A stretch of DNA of 64,000 nt. It comes from Vibrio tapetis subsp. tapetis. Lineage in GTDB: Bacteria > Pseudomonadota > Gammaproteobacteria > Enterobacterales > Vibrionaceae. A program made the position numbers and the translations under genes. The stretch covers positions 2,418,001-2,482,000 of the forward strand of contig NZ_LT960611.1 in NCBI RefSeq assembly GCF_900233005.1, read 5' to 3'. Positions 25,939 through 36,170 of the stretch are shown here, in pieces. The stretch's first letter is position 1; every line of letters begins with the position of its first letter. The notes under the pieces were generated by a model. It did not search any database. It had not been told where the DNA came from and was given only the letters and a program-made list of their open reading frames with translations.

Positions 25939-26316
25939 TCAGGTGGCTTCCATTTTTTGCATTAAACACCAAGCACAGAACAAAAATGCACTAATGTTTA
26001 TCAGTAATATGGCTGTGTTTTTAATCAACTCTTCGCCGCCTGTTCCTAGGTTCAATACTCCTGAGAACAAGGTTAAAGCCGGTATGAAAAATAAAACCGG
26101 TATGTAGCCCCATGTTTCCTTTTTGTATAACCCGACAAGCGCCACTATTCCACTGAACAAGGTGATCAGCATAATAACCGCAGGAATCAAGCGTAAACTT
26201 GTTAAAGCGAGTGCTTGTACAAAAAGATGAAAATGAGATACAAGATATCCAGCAACGATAATCGCCATCACTCGATCAAATGATACTCGCTGAAAATAAG
26301 AATAATCGACATTCAT
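25939..26316 (-). CDS. small four-helix membrane protein, unknown function
   Basis: A 125-residue hydrophobic protein with four likely membrane helices (about residues 15-32, 40-62, 70-88 and 98-118) and little else. It stands alone between glnB and the cytochrome gene on the same strand. I do not recognise a family. The ATG ending at 26316 is preceded by AGGGAG 5-6 bp upstream, so it is a real translated gene. The 220 bp upstream (26317-26536) hold no gene. Confidence 0.65.
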   Translation of the reverse strand: MNVDYSYFQRVSFDRVMAIIVAGYLVSHFHLFVQALALTSLRLIPAVIMLITLFSGIVALVGLYKKETWGYIPVLFFIPALTLFSGVLNLGTGGEELIKNTAILLINISAFLFCAWCLMQKMEAT

Positions 26317-26536
26317 AACAACACTCCCTGTTGGATCTGAATGAAATATAAGTGGCTCACTGCCTAATTAATGGTAGGACAACCCCATCCGAGCGTTGTT
26401 CAACTTATCTACCCTTTTACTGACTGTAGAAGAGTATCAATCAATTATCAAAAACCTTGTTGTTTGAAAATGTAACGAATGAATACGGTCTATCACCAAC
26501 AATATTCGATTGTGATAGACCTGATTTTATATAATT

Positions 26537-26851
26537 CTACTTAAGACTAGCGAAGTAAGCGGCTAGGTTTTCAATATCAGTATCACTTAGCATAGCGGCT
26601 TGCATTTGCATAACGGCTGCTAAACCGCCGTTACGTTGCTTCGCTTTGTACGCTTTCATTGAATCCACTAAGTATTTTTCGTTTTGGCCTTTAAGGTTTG
26701 GGTAACCCGGAATAATGGCAATGCCATCAGCACCATGACAAGCAGCGCAAATTGCTGCTTTGGTTTTACCCGCAGCCGCGTCACCAGCGGCTAATGTTGA
26801 ACCACTCATAAACGCCAAACCAAGAACCAGACCCACTACGACTTTCTTCAT
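26537..26851 (-). CDS. periplasmic class I cytochrome c
   Basis: A 104-residue protein with signal peptide ([22 protein letters not shown]), the heme attachment motif CAACH at residues 35-39, and C-terminal Met residues (MQMQAAM) as candidates for the sixth heme ligand. It is a small soluble electron carrier of the cytochrome c553/c5-like group. Start at the ATG ending 26851 (GGTGAAG upstream) rather than one 16 codons earlier that would spoil the signal peptide. It is a monocistronic-looking gene between tilS and the small membrane protein. The redox partner cannot be told from context. Confidence 0.88.
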   Translation of the reverse strand: MKKVVVGLVLGLAFMSGSTLAAGDAAAGKTKAAICAACHGADGIAIIPGYPNLKGQNEKYLVDSMKAYKAKQRNGGLAAVMQMQAAMLSDTDIENLAAYFASLK

Positions 26852-26908
26852 CACTTCACCTATTCCATTATCGGTAGAATTATCATGTGATTGTGACACA
26901 CAATGTGA

Positions 26909-28222
26909 CTATTTATACCAAATTAGCTCACATTCTTGCCCAGAACAGTGACGTGTAACAAAAAGGTTCCCTACCGCGGCAATCCTGTCTCCATACATCA
27001 AAATAGGATATCTTTTACGCAACCAAGTCGGAACGCCGTACTCTTGGAACAATTTCTTCAATTTTCTGCTGTGTTGTCGTGTCATTGGGTGAGCCGATAA
27101 TCCTTGCGGTTCAAAGTGTACCCATACTTTTTCATTGTCGATCGGTGCCCTAAGGGTCAATAAAGCGTCTTCTCTTCTCTCTCTTAATATAAGTTGGCCC
27201 AAGCCATCGGGAAGCGAACAAGCTTGGTTGAGCACTAAGTGTTGCTGCCAAAGTGCAAGGTCTTGGTAAGTTTCCACCCAATAGAGACGAGATTGAAAAC
27301 GGCGTATTTCACCAGCTTTCAAGGCTAATTTAGGGTTGGCATCAGCCTGACTTAACGCTACCTCGCTCCAAATAAGACTCAACTGCTTTCTGCTTGGCAT
27401 TCTCACTCGCAGTCGCGCTAACCACATTCGCAGCAGTTGATGGCGCGCTATTTCTGATTGAGATGCAAGTAAGTCAATCACAAGGCTGCCATCACGATGA
27501 AGGCAAGCCTCTAGTTTCTCAGTCAAAAGTTCATCGAGTAATGCTTGTTGCTCGGCACACAATTCTGCACTACGTTGAACTGACGCCTCAATACTAGGCC
27601 AACGCTCGGTTAATTTTGGCAGTATGGAATGCCGTAAAAAGTTTCGATCATAACGTTGGTCTTGGTTGCTTTCGTCTTCGTTCCAGTTTAACTGGTGATG
27701 TAACGCATAATCTTCAATTTCACGCCGTGATTGAGTAAGTAACGGCCTAACCAACCAACCCGCCTCAAATGGCATAACCTGAGCCATACTGGATAAACCT
27801 TTCGGACCACTGCCTCGCTTAAGCGCTAACAAAAAGGTTTCAAGCTGGTCACCACTGTGTTGCCCAGTTAACAGTATGTCTCCATCAGAAACATGAGAGC
27901 GTAGTGCTTGATATCTTGCCTCACGCGCAATCTCTTCGAGGCTTTCACCTTGCGGCAGTGCCAAGTTCACCCTATGGCTAAAAAATGACATGTCTGAAGC
28001 CATGCACCACTGCTTACAACGCTCAAGCCACAGATCGGCATTTGGACTTAAGCCATGATGAACATGGACAGCACAGCATTCTACAGCCTGATTTTCAGCG
28101 CGATATCGAATCAGTAAATCAAGCAACACACGTGAGTCAACGCCACCGCTCAAGGCCAAAACGATTCGGTGACCACTTTGGCGATTGTCGTGTAGAATTT
28201 GTGAAAAAGCAGAATAAAGCAC
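26909..28222 (-). CDS. tilS: TilS, tRNA(Ile)-lysidine synthetase
   Basis: A 437-residue enzyme converting C34 of the CAU-anticodon tRNA-Ile to lysidine. The PP-loop SGGVDS is at residues 25-30, GQHSGDQLETFLLALKRG near 111-128 and RNFLRHSILP near 186; the C-terminal domain is complete. Start chosen at GTG 28222, which has GAGG 5 bp upstream and gives a family-like N-terminus. The ATG at 28252 lies inside the accA terminator hairpin and is unlikely to be used. E. coli has tilS near accA as well. Confidence 0.92.
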   Translation of the reverse strand: MLYSAFSQILHDNRQSGHRIVLALSGGVDSRVLLDLLIRYRAENQAVECCAVHVHHGLSPNADLWLERCKQWCMASDMSFFSHRVNLALPQGESLEEIAREARYQALRSHVSDGDILLTGQHSGDQLETFLLALKRGSGPKGLSSMAQVMPFEAGWLVRPLLTQSRREIEDYALHHQLNWNEDESNQDQRYDRNFLRHSILPKLTERWPSIEASVQRSAELCAEQQALLDELLTEKLEACLHRDGSLVIDLLASQSEIARHQLLRMWLARLRVRMPSRKQLSLIWSEVALSQADANPKLALKAGEIRRFQSRLYWVETYQDLALWQQHLVLNQACSLPDGLGQLILRERREDALLTLRAPIDNEKVWVHFEPQGLSAHPMTRQHSRKLKKLFQEYGVPTWLRKRYPILMYGDRIAAVGNLFVTRHCSGQECELIWYK

Positions 28223-28237
28223 AAAAACCTCAAATAT

Positions 28238-28262
28238 AAAAAAAGCGAGCATAATGCCCGCT
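28238..28262 (-). terminator. accA terminator
   Basis: On the minus strand GCGGGCA pairs with TGCTCGC (one G-U pair) around TTA, followed by seven T. It lies between the accA stop and the tilS GTG start. Confidence 0.85.
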
Positions 28263-28289
28263 TAATCATATCCTATTCGCACCCTTGGG

Positions 28290-29249
28290 TTAACAGTAAC
28301 CGTAGCTCATCAAACGTTGGAAGCGACGCTCAAGCAATGTTTCTTCATCAAGCTGTTCTAGATCTTCTAATTGCTTAAGTAGCGTTGCTTTCATGTTCTC
28401 AGCAACAGCAATCTTATCACGGTGGGCACCACCTAGTGGCTCCTCAATGATTTCATCGATCAGTTCAAGCTCTTTAAGACGAGGAGCAATCAAACCCATC
28501 GCTTCTGCTGCTTGCGGGGCTTTGTCTGAATCACGCCACAAAATAGACGCGCAGCCTTCAGGAGAGATAACAGAGTATGTCGAGTACTGAAGCATGTTCA
28601 CGTAATCACCGACACCAATAGCGAGTGCACCGCCTGAACCGCCTTCACCAACCACATTACAGATAACAGGAACGGTTAGGCTCGACATTTCTTTTAGGTT
28701 GGTTGCAATCGCTTCAGATTGACCGCGCTCTTCAGCACCAACACCTGGGTATGCACCCGCGGTATCAATAAAGGTAATGATTGGCATTTTAAAACGCTCT
28801 GCCATTTTCATTAAACGTAGCGCTTTGCGGTAACCTTCTGGTTTTGGCATACCAAAGTTACGTAACACTTTTTCTTTGGTTTCGCGGCCCTTTTGGTGAC
28901 CAATGATCATCACTGGACGACCTTCTAAACGAGCCATGCCGCCAATAATCGCTTTATCATCGGCAAAAGCGCGATCGCCCTTTAGCTCGTCAAATTCAGT
29001 AAATACGTTTTCAACGTAATCTAACGTGTAAGGACGCTGAGGATGGCGTGCCAGTTGAGCAACTTGCCAAGCACCAAGATCACTGAAGATTTTCTTTTTA
29101 AGCTCTAAGCTTTTATCTTCTAGTTGCTTGATCTCTTTATCTAGATCGACAGCAGTATCACCACCGTGACGAGAGACATCACGCAAGGCTTCAATCTTAG
29201 CTTCTAGTTCTGCAATTGGCTTCTCAAACTCAAGAAAATTCGGGCTCAT
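28290..29249 (-). CDS. accA: AccA, acetyl-CoA carboxylase carboxyltransferase alpha subunit
   Basis: A 319-residue subunit that, with AccD, transfers carboxyl from biotin to acetyl-CoA to make malonyl-CoA for fatty acid synthesis. The full family pattern is present: [15 protein letters not shown] at the start, [11 protein letters not shown] near 120, [18 protein letters not shown] near 163 and [14 protein letters not shown] near 207. Length equals E. coli AccA (319). It follows dnaE by 44 bp on the same strand, as in E. coli, and ends with its own terminator. Confidence 0.97.
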   Translation of the reverse strand: MSPNFLEFEKPIAELEAKIEALRDVSRHGGDTAVDLDKEIKQLEDKSLELKKKIFSDLGAWQVAQLARHPQRPYTLDYVENVFTEFDELKGDRAFADDKAIIGGMARLEGRPVMIIGHQKGRETKEKVLRNFGMPKPEGYRKALRLMKMAERFKMPIITFIDTAGAYPGVGAEERGQSEAIATNLKEMSSLTVPVICNVVGEGGSGGALAIGVGDYVNMLQYSTYSVISPEGCASILWRDSDKAPQAAEAMGLIAPRLKELELIDEIIEEPLGGAHRDKIAVAENMKATLLKQLEDLEQLDEETLLERRFQRLMSYGYC

Positions 29250-29293
29250 CTATGAATCCTTTTATCTACCCTCGCTTTATTAGCGACGGGTCT

Positions 29294-32200
29294 TTAGTTA
29301 AATTCCAGTTCTACCTGACCTTGGCCAAGTAGCTGCTTTAATTCGTCGATCAATGTGTCGTTTGGCGTAACTCGCCACTCTACACCAAGAGCAAGCCGCG
29401 CACGGGCATCGTGGCGTTGGTAGTAGACATTGACTGGTACGGTTCCCGCTCGATGAGGTTCTAGTATCTGACTAAAACGCTCAAAAAATTGGCTATCTAT
29501 TTGTTCTTCTAAAATAGATACGGACAACGCACGTGCGTATTTTTCACGGGCATTTCCAAGATCCATGACATCTCGCGCCGACATTTTAAGGCCACCGTTA
29601 AAGTCATCAAAGCTGACCTGTCCGGAAATGACCAAAATTTTATCTATTTCAAGAAGTTCAGCATACTTTTCTAATGCATCAGAGAATAGCATGACTTCCA
29701 TTCGAGCTGAACGATCGTCTAATGTCATCAAACCGATGCGAGTCCCTCGCTTAGTTGTCATTACTCGGGCTGCAATAACTAGCCCTGCAATGGTTAGCGA
29801 CTGATCTCTTCGTGTTGGCTGAGCATCATTTAGTCGACAACTGGTATACTTAGCAAGTTCCTTTAAATGCGCATTAATGGGATGACCAGTAAGATACAGG
29901 CCTAATGTATCCCTTTCGCCTTCTAACCAAACCTTTTCCGGCCACGGCGGTACTTGTGTATATTTTTGTTCTACTTCTTCTGGCGCGTCGGTTAACACAC
30001 CAAACATATCGGACTGACCAAACGCTTCAGCCTGATGGTGTTGGCTGGCAGCTTTAACTGCATCGTTAAGTGATGCCATCATTGCAGCACGATGAGGACC
30101 AAGCCTATCAAGCGCGCCCGCGTAAATCAGTTTTTCGATAACGCGTTTGTTTACTTTCTTGATATCAACACGAGCACAAAAGTCAAACAAGTCCTTAAAA
30201 TAGCCACCTTTGTCTCTGGCGGCAATGATATTTTCTATCGGACCTTCACCTACCCCTTTAATTGCACCGATACCATAAACAACCGCGCCGCTCTCATCAA
30301 CATTGAAACGATATAAACCAGCATTGATGTCAGGTGGTAGCACTTTCAGCTTCATTCTGATGCATTCATCAACCAAGCCAATGACTTTTTCCGTGTTATC
30401 CATATCGGCGGTCATTACTGCCGCCATGAACTCCGCAGGATAATGCGTTTTCAGCCAAAGAGTCTGATACGAAACCAATGCGTAGGCCGCTGAGTGCGAT
30501 TTGTTAAAACCGTACCCTGCGAATTTCTCTACTAAATCGAAGATCTTCATGGCGAGTTCGCCATCAACGCCATTTGCTATGGCGCCTTCTTCGAAGATAG
30601 TACGCTGTTTCGCCATTTCTTCTGGTTTTTTCTTACCCATAGCACGACGAAGCATGTCCGCCCCACCAAGCGTATAACCAGCCAATATTTGGGCGATTTG
30701 CATGACTTGTTCTTGATACAAGATAATGCCGTACGTGGGCTCTAGAGTTTCTTTTAGCGTTTCATGTTGCCATTTTTCATCTGGATAAGAGACCGCTTCT
30801 CGCCCGTGTTTACGGTCGATAAAGTTATCTACCATGCCAGATTGCAAGGGACCCGGTCGAAACAGAGCCACCAATGCGATAATATCTTCAAAGCTATCCG
30901 GTTGCAGGCGCTTGATCAGATCTTTCATGCCTCGAGATTCGAGCTGGAATACCGCTGTCGTTTCCGAGTTTTGTAACAGATTGAACGACGCTTGATCGTC
31001 TAATGGAATCGAATCAATTCGAACAGGCTCTTTGCCTTCGCGCTTTAATCTAGGGTTAACCAGGCCTAAAGCCCAATCAATAATGGTTAGTGTCCGTAAC
31101 CCCAAGAAATCGAATTTAACCAAACCTGCCGTTTCAACATCATTTTTGTCAAACTGGGTAACAGGGAAGTTACCATCGGCATCGCAATATATCGGGGCAA
31201 AGTCAGTAATGGTAGTGGGGGATATAACAACCCCCCCTGCGTGTTTACCGGCGTTACGTGTACACCCTTCCAGAATACGGCACATATCGATAAGCGCGCG
31301 TACTTCTTCATCGGCTTCGTATATTTCTGGCAGTTGTGGTTCCGCTTTGAAGGCTTTCTCAAGAGTCATGCCCGGCTCTGGTGGAACCAGCTTTGATATA
31401 CGATCGACAAATCCATATGGATGACCCAACACACGGCCAACATCTCGAATAACCGCTTTTGCCGCCATGGTACCAAAGGTAATGATCTGAGATACCGCAT
31501 CTCGGCCATACATTTCAGCAACGTGGTCTATAACTTGATCTCGTTTATCCATACAGAAATCGATATCGAAATCGGGCATGGAGACACGTTCTGGGTTCAA
31601 GAAACGTTCAAACAGTAAATCGTATTCAAGTGGGTCTAAGTCTGTGATGTCCAGGGCGTATGCCACTAAGGAACCGGCACCAGAACCACGACCAGGCCCA
31701 ACAGGCACATCGTTATCTTTAGACCACTGGATGAACTCCATTACGATAAGGAAGTAACCCGGAAAGCCCATTTTGTTGACAACGTCGAGCTCGATTTTCA
31801 AGCGCTCATCGTATTCTGGTCGACGCTGTAAACGCACTTCTTCATCAGGGAATAAGAAAGCCAAGCGACGCTCTAGCCCTTCTTCTGATTTTTTGACCAA
31901 GAAATCTTCAATCGCCATCCCTTCCGTTGGAAAGTTAGGCAAAAAGTACTCGTTTAAACGGACGGTAACGTTACAACGCTTAGCTATTTCGACACTGTTC
32001 TGTAGTGCTTCTGGAATATCAGCAAAAAGCTCACACATTTCCTCTTCAGTACGCAGGTACTGCTGAGCGCTGTAGTTTTTTGGTCGGCGAGGATCAACCA
32101 TGGTGAAGCCATCATGGATCGCTACACGGATCTCATGGGCATCAAATTGTTCTTCATTTAGGAACACCACTTCGTTCGTGGCGACAACAGGCAAATCTGT

Positions 32201-32773
32201 CTTTTCGGCCAAATCTAACGCAAAGTGTAAGTAGCTCTCCTCGTCAGCACGACCTGTTCTGGTTAATTCTAAGTAAAAACGATCAGGGAAGTACTGCTGG
32301 TAAAAGGCAACACATTCTTCAACTAAGCTGTGATTGCCTTTTAATAACGCTCGGCCAACCTCACCAACACGCCCACCTGATAAAATAATCAAACCTTCGT
32401 TATGGTTTGCCAACCACTCTTTATCAATGACAGGTTGGTGTAAAACATGTCCACGCTGGTAAGCTTCAGAAATCAACAAGGTTAGGTTGTTGTAACCTTT
32501 GTTATCGGTAGCTAGCACCGTTAGTTTGGTCAACTCATCGCCAAACTCCGCAGATTGCATGGTAAAGTCTGCACCAATGATCGGCTTGATACCGCAATTC
32601 GTCGCTGTATTATAAAACTTCACCAAACCACAAAGGTTGGTAAAATCTGTCAGCGCCATTGCTGGCATTCCATATTCTGCTACTTTCTTCACAATAGGTG
32701 GCACTTTAGAAAGGCCATCCACCATTGAGAAGTCGCTGTGGATTCGTAGGTGAATAAATTTAGGGTCAGACAT
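29294..32773 (-). CDS. dnaE: DnaE, DNA polymerase III alpha subunit
   Basis: The 1159-residue replicative polymerase, almost exactly the E. coli length (1160). The N-terminal PHP domain begins [14 protein letters not shown]. The catalytic palm is marked by [13 protein letters not shown] near residue 400 and the later [11 protein letters not shown] near 555. [16 protein letters not shown] near 360, the HhH region near 830-900, and an OB fold ([19 protein letters not shown]) near 1000 are seen; the tau-binding end is present. It works with DnaQ encoded at 19.4 kb. Its upstream side is separated from rnhB by a long repeat-filled gap. Confidence 0.97.
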   Translation of the reverse strand: MSDPKFIHLRIHSDFSMVDGLSKVPPIVKKVAEYGMPAMALTDFTNLCGLVKFYNTATNCGIKPIIGADFTMQSAEFGDELTKLTVLATDNKGYNNLTLLISEAYQRGHVLHQPVIDKEWLANHNEGLIILSGGRVGEVGRALLKGNHSLVEECVAFYQQYFPDRFYLELTRTGRADEESYLHFALDLAEKTDLPVVATNEVVFLNEEQFDAHEIRVAIHDGFTMVDPRRPKNYSAQQYLRTEEEMCELFADIPEALQNSVEIAKRCNVTVRLNEYFLPNFPTEGMAIEDFLVKKSEEGLERRLAFLFPDEEVRLQRRPEYDERLKIELDVVNKMGFPGYFLIVMEFIQWSKDNDVPVGPGRGSGAGSLVAYALDITDLDPLEYDLLFERFLNPERVSMPDFDIDFCMDKRDQVIDHVAEMYGRDAVSQIITFGTMAAKAVIRDVGRVLGHPYGFVDRISKLVPPEPGMTLEKAFKAEPQLPEIYEADEEVRALIDMCRILEGCTRNAGKHAGGVVISPTTITDFAPIYCDADGNFPVTQFDKNDVETAGLVKFDFLGLRTLTIIDWALGLVNPRLKREGKEPVRIDSIPLDDQASFNLLQNSETTAVFQLESRGMKDLIKRLQPDSFEDIIALVALFRPGPLQSGMVDNFIDRKHGREAVSYPDEKWQHETLKETLEPTYGIILYQEQVMQIAQILAGYTLGGADMLRRAMGKKKPEEMAKQRTIFEEGAIANGVDGELAMKIFDLVEKFAGYGFNKSHSAAYALVSYQTLWLKTHYPAEFMAAVMTADMDNTEKVIGLVDECIRMKLKVLPPDINAGLYRFNVDESGAVVYGIGAIKGVGEGPIENIIAARDKGGYFKDLFDFCARVDIKKVNKRVIEKLIYAGALDRLGPHRAAMMASLNDAVKAASQHHQAEAFGQSDMFGVLTDAPEEVEQKYTQVPPWPEKVWLEGERDTLGLYLTGHPINAHLKELAKYTSCRLNDAQPTRRDQSLTIAGLVIAARVMTTKRGTRIGLMTLDDRSARMEVMLFSDALEKYAELLEIDKILVISGQVSFDDFNGGLKMSARDVMDLGNAREKYARALSVSILEEQIDSQFFERFSQILEPHRAGTVPVNVYYQRHDARARLALGVEWRVTPNDTLIDELKQLLGQGQVELEFN

Positions 32774-32780
32774 GTAACGG

Positions 32781-32972
32781 TCCTAAGTTAAAGGATAAGT
32801 GCTAAGTGCTAAGTGCTAAGTGCTAAGTGCTAAGTGCTAAGTGCTAAGTGCTAAAGGCTAAAGGCTAAAGGATATAGAATAAAAGCGAGATTGAAAACGA
32901 TGTGCTGATTTTAGCTTTGCACTTTCGCTCTTTTACTTCGCTTTTAGTACCTCGCCTCTAGTACTTCAGTAC
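32781..32972. repeat. dnaE-rnhB intergenic repeat element with inverted halves
   Basis: The left half is the TAAGTGC heptamer array plus TAAAGGC units. The right half (about 32918-32972) carries the same words in the opposite orientation (CTTTCGCTC, ACTTCGCTTTTAGTACC, TCTAGTACTTCAGTACTT). The two halves could fold onto each other in the rnhB-dnaE transcript. No gene is present. Confidence 0.6.
32796..32872. repeat. heptanucleotide tandem array, 8 x TAAGTGC then 3 x TAAAGG(C/A)
   Basis: Eight perfect consecutive TAAGTGC units (32796-32851), then TAAAGGC twice and TAAAGGA. The period of 7 is non-coding and prone to slippage. It sits 23 bp upstream of the dnaE start codon, so the copy number may affect the leader of dnaE. 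Confidence 0.9.
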
Positions 32973-33611
32973 TTATTCAAGCCCTAACGCTCGCTTTACT
33001 GGTTTAAAACTTTTGCGATGCTCGCCGATAACACCATGCTGTTCAATGGCTTCAAAGTGGGCTTTAGTTGGGTAGCCTTTATGTTTCGCAAAGCCAAACT
33101 CTGGGTATTCTTTATCCAGCTCGTCCATTTCAGCATCGCGCACAACTTTGGCGATGATTGAGGCTGCACTTATTTCGGCTACTCGTAAATCGCCTTTTAC
33201 AACCGCTAACCCTGCCATTGGAAGCTCAGGAACGCGATTACCGTCGATGAGTGCCAAGTCAGGTTGAATTGATAACCCCCCAATAGCACGTTGCATTGCG
33301 ACCATAGTCGCTTGAAGAATATTGAATTGATCAATTTCTTCTGGAGAGCATCGCCCGACAGACCATGCTAACGCTTTTTCTTTGATCTCAGGGAAAAGAG
33401 CCAAACGTTTTTTTTCTGACAGTTTCTTGGAATCGTTCAAGCCTTCAATCGGATTATTAGGATCTAAAATAACCGCAGCCGTCACGACATCCCCCACCAA
33501 TGGCCCACGACCAACCTCATCTACACCTGCAATCAGTTGGTATCCTTTAGGATATTCAAATGGAGGGAGTTCTTTCACAGGCTTTTTAGGTTTCGGAGCA
33601 ATTTTAGTCAT
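32973..33611 (-). CDS. rnhB: RnhB, ribonuclease HII
   Basis: A 212-residue RNase HII that removes ribonucleotides misincorporated in DNA. The signature [15 protein letters not shown] near residue 29 holds the catalytic Asp-Glu pair, with [12 protein letters not shown] near 119 and [12 protein letters not shown] near 143. A short Pro/Lys-rich N-terminal extension precedes the fold. ATG ending at 33611 (GGAA ribosome binding site) is preferred over a TTG at 33623 that overlaps lpxB. It is the last gene of the lpxD-fabZ-lpxA-lpxB-rnhB run. Confidence 0.95.
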   Translation of the reverse strand: MTKIAPKPKKPVKELPPFEYPKGYQLIAGVDEVGRGPLVGDVVTAAVILDPNNPIEGLNDSKKLSEKKRLALFPEIKEKALAWSVGRCSPEEIDQFNILQATMVAMQRAIGGLSIQPDLALIDGNRVPELPMAGLAVVKGDLRVAEISAASIIAKVVRDAEMDELDKEYPEFGFAKHKGYPTKAHFEAIEQHGVIGEHRKSFKPVKRALGLE

Positions 33612-33612
33612 T

Positions 33613-34758
33613 TTATTTTCCAATCAAATTGAGTACTGCAGCTGCTGCTTGCGTGTCGGCGTCTTTTTTTATCCACTGGTGCATTTCATTGAATGTTTCA
33701 ATTAACGCCGCATTGTCACCAAATAAGGCATGCTCTAACGGAGGATATAGGTTTTCGACATTGCAATCGTCTAAGATAAACTCTCTTACTAGCTCTTTAC
33801 CGGCCATAATGTTAGGCAAAGCGACGTGCTTAGTAATCGCCAACTTTTGCACTATCCAACCTGTTAGCTTATTGACCTTATAACCAACCACCATGGGTCT
33901 TTTCAACAGCATGCACTCTAAAGTAACGGTACCCGACGCCAATAAAACCGCATCTGATGCCGTAATGACATTACGGGCCGTATCTTGCACTATGGTAAAG
34001 TCCAATTCAGGTGCGTATTGCTGCCAAATTTGTTCGAACTGTTGTTTACGTTTCTCGTTTACCGCTGCGACAACAAAGCCAACGTCAGGATGTTGTTTGT
34101 GTAACTTTTGGCACGTTTCGATAAACGGTTGTGAGATAAGGCCAACCTCCCCGCCACGACTCCCCGGCAACACGGCTAACCACTTTTTACTTTGTTCTAA
34201 ATTGAGTAACTTTCTCGCCGCTCGTTGATCCGATTCCATGGGGATAGCGTCAGCAAGTGTATGACCAATAAATTCACACGCCACTTGGTACTTATCATAA
34301 AACGCTTTTTCAAACGGCAAAAAAGCCAAAACTAAGTCGGTTGCTTTATCTATTTTAAAAATGCGTTTTGGACGCCAAGCCCACACCGAAGGACTTACAT
34401 AGTGCACGGTTTTTATTCCAGCTTTTTTTAAGTCTAATTCGACACGCAAGTTAAAGTCTGGTGCATCAATACCAATAAATACGTCTGGCGGATTTTGAGT
34501 AAATTCTTTAATGAGGGCAGCTTTCACTTTCAGTAATCTAGGCAGGCGACCTAATACTTCAACCAGCCCCATTACGGCCAACTCTTCCATATTAAAAAGT
34601 GACTGGCACCCTTGTGCGATCATCTTAGGGCCGCCAATACCGATGAACTCAGCATCTGGATATCGCAGCTTTACGGCTTTGATAAACCCTTCACCCAGCG
34701 TGTCACCAGACAATTCTCCGGCAATAATACCGATTCGTAATGGTCGCTTTGTTGTCAT
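33613..34758 (-). CDS. lpxB: LpxB, lipid-A-disaccharide synthase
   Basis: A 381-residue GT19 glycosyltransferase joining UDP-diacylglucosamine and lipid X to form the lipid A disaccharide, on the cytoplasmic face of the inner membrane. [12 protein letters not shown] near residue 11, [19 protein letters not shown] near 65, [12 protein letters not shown] near 122 and LPGSRGGEV near 193 are conserved. The ATG ending at 34758 ([10 protein letters not shown]) matches E. coli length (382); an upstream ATG at 34782 is inside the hairpin separating it from lpxA. rnhB starts within 2 bp of its stop. Confidence 0.96.
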   Translation of the reverse strand: MTTKRPLRIGIIAGELSGDTLGEGFIKAVKLRYPDAEFIGIGGPKMIAQGCQSLFNMEELAVMGLVEVLGRLPRLLKVKAALIKEFTQNPPDVFIGIDAPDFNLRVELDLKKAGIKTVHYVSPSVWAWRPKRIFKIDKATDLVLAFLPFEKAFYDKYQVACEFIGHTLADAIPMESDQRAARKLLNLEQSKKWLAVLPGSRGGEVGLISQPFIETCQKLHKQHPDVGFVVAAVNEKRKQQFEQIWQQYAPELDFTIVQDTARNVITASDAVLLASGTVTLECMLLKRPMVVGYKVNKLTGWIVQKLAITKHVALPNIMAGKELVREFILDDCNVENLYPPLEHALFGDNAALIETFNEMHQWIKKDADTQAAAAVLNLIGK

Positions 34759-34783
34759 CGAATATACCCTATCTAAAAACACA

Positions 34784-34813
34784 AAAAGATCGCCATGTGA
34801 GTGGCGATCTTTA
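34784..34813 (-). terminator. intra-operon hairpin between lpxA and lpxB
   Basis: AAAGATCGCCA (34786-34796) pairs with TGGCGATCTTT (34802-34812), and the minus-strand transcript continues with T5. It could partly terminate transcription after lpxA, or the lpxB-rnhB genes may have their own promoter. Confidence 0.65.
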
Positions 34814-34837
34814 CATCATTCCGAATGAGCCATGGGG

Positions 34838-35626
34838 TTAGCGAATAATACCACGCTGTGTTTTACCCAAGAACTCTAGGAACTGTTTCACAACTGCGTA
34901 CTCTTCAGACTCAGTTGCAATTTCGATTTTTGCTTCTTCAAGCGTTAAGCTTTCACGGTATAGCTTTTTGTAAGCACGACGTACCGCTTTGATTTCATCT
35001 TTCGTAAAACCACGACGTTTCATCCCTTCGATATTAATACCGAATGGCTTACAGTGGTTACCTTGTGCCATCACAAATGGTGGCACATCTTGAACAACAA
35101 TAGAGCCTCCACCGACAAAACAGTGGGCGCCAAGTGTACAAAATTGATGCACGGGTGACAGCGCCGTCAAAATCACAAAGTCTTCAATCGTTACGTGACC
35201 AGCTAAGGTGGCGTTGTTACCAAGAATGACGTTATCACCCACCACACAGTCGTGTGCGATATGAGCATTAACACAAAAAAGGTTATCACTACCAACAATA
35301 GTGGTGCCTTTGTCTTGAACGGTACCTCGGTGCATCTGTACGCTTTCACGAATGATGTTACGGTCACCAACAATCAAGGATGTATCTTCACCGCTGAACT
35401 TCTTGTCTTGGCACTCTTCACCAATGATAGCAAAAGAGAAAATGCGGTTTTCATTACCAATCTTGCTTGGACCTTTGATCACAACATGAGACATGATCTC
35501 GTTGTTTTCGCCAATCTCTACGTCACCTGCAATGTAAGTAAAAGGCCCAACAGTCGTGTTAGCACCAATTCTGACATTACCTTCAATGACCGCTGAAGGA
35601 TGAATTTGAGCCGTTTCATGGATCAT
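34838..35626 (-). CDS. lpxA: LpxA, UDP-GlcNAc O-acyltransferase
   Basis: A 262-residue left-handed beta-helix protein, exactly the E. coli length. It transfers a hydroxyacyl chain from ACP to the 3-OH of UDP-GlcNAc, the first step of lipid A synthesis. Hexapeptide repeats run from residue 1 to ~185; the catalytic His lies in AHIAHDCVVG near 125; the C-terminal helical region begins near 195. Start MIHETAQIHP (ATG ending 35626) is 1 bp from the fabZ stop, showing tight coupling. The earlier ATG at 35647 overlaps fabZ and was not used. Confidence 0.96.
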   Translation of the reverse strand: MIHETAQIHPSAVIEGNVRIGANTTVGPFTYIAGDVEIGENNEIMSHVVIKGPSKIGNENRIFSFAIIGEECQDKKFSGEDTSLIVGDRNIIRESVQMHRGTVQDKGTTIVGSDNLFCVNAHIAHDCVVGDNVILGNNATLAGHVTIEDFVILTALSPVHQFCTLGAHCFVGGGSIVVQDVPPFVMAQGNHCKPFGINIEGMKRRGFTKDEIKAVRRAYKKLYRESLTLEEAKIEIATESEEYAVVKQFLEFLGKTQRGIIR

Positions 35627-35627
35627 A

Positions 35628-36086
35628 TTAAAACTCTCGACGTGCACATTTTAGTTCAGCAGAACACACCACATCACCGTCGACTTTTGCCACACCATTA
35701 AACAGTGCAATACCACGACGTTCTTTAATGAATTCTACTTCGATGACTAATTGATCACCAGGCATAACTGGCTTACGGAATTTAGCTTTATCAATACTAG
35801 CGAAGTAGTACAGTTCGTTCTCAGCAGGTGCGCCAAACGTACGGAATGCAAGCAAGCCTGTCGCTTGTGCCATTGCTTCTAGAATAAGCACACCAGGAAA
35901 AACAGGAAGCTTTGGAAAGTGACCAGTAAACTGAGGTTCGTTAACAGATACATTCTTCAGACCAACCAAGTATTTGCCTTCTTCGAAGTCTGTAACGCGA
36001 TCAATCATTAGGAAAGGATAGCGATGTGGAAGAAGTTCTTGGATCTCCGTGATATTCATCGTTTTCGTTTCAGTAGTCAAAGTCAT
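35628..36086 (-). CDS. fabZ: FabZ, (3R)-hydroxyacyl-ACP dehydratase
   Basis: A 152-residue hotdog-fold dehydratase for fatty acid elongation. [11 protein letters not shown] is near residue 21, and the active site [20 protein letters not shown] near 55-74 supplies the catalytic His and Glu. It draws on the same hydroxyacyl-ACP pool as LpxA and LpxD, which flank it, so the locus balances phospholipid and lipid A synthesis. Length agrees with E. coli FabZ (151). Confidence 0.96.
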   Translation of the reverse strand: MTLTTETKTMNITEIQELLPHRYPFLMIDRVTDFEEGKYLVGLKNVSVNEPQFTGHFPKLPVFPGVLILEAMAQATGLLAFRTFGAPAENELYYFASIDKAKFRKPVMPGDQLVIEVEFIKERRGIALFNGVAKVDGDVVCSAELKCARREF

Positions 36087-36170
36087 ATTCCTATTTATGT
36101 ATTCTAAATAGTTTATCTTTTAAGACAAACTAAGGCCCGCAAACTGCAGGCCATTAAAAGTTGAGGCAGA

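Noticed and set aside
28223..28252. ATG-initiated extension of tilS
   Set aside because: The ATG lies in the accA terminator hairpin; a GTG with a well-spaced GAGG gives the family length.
31032..31424. 130-residue open frame antisense to dnaE
   Set aside because: Shadow of a long, strongly conserved gene; Ser/Pro/Arg-rich low-quality translation and no ribosome binding site.
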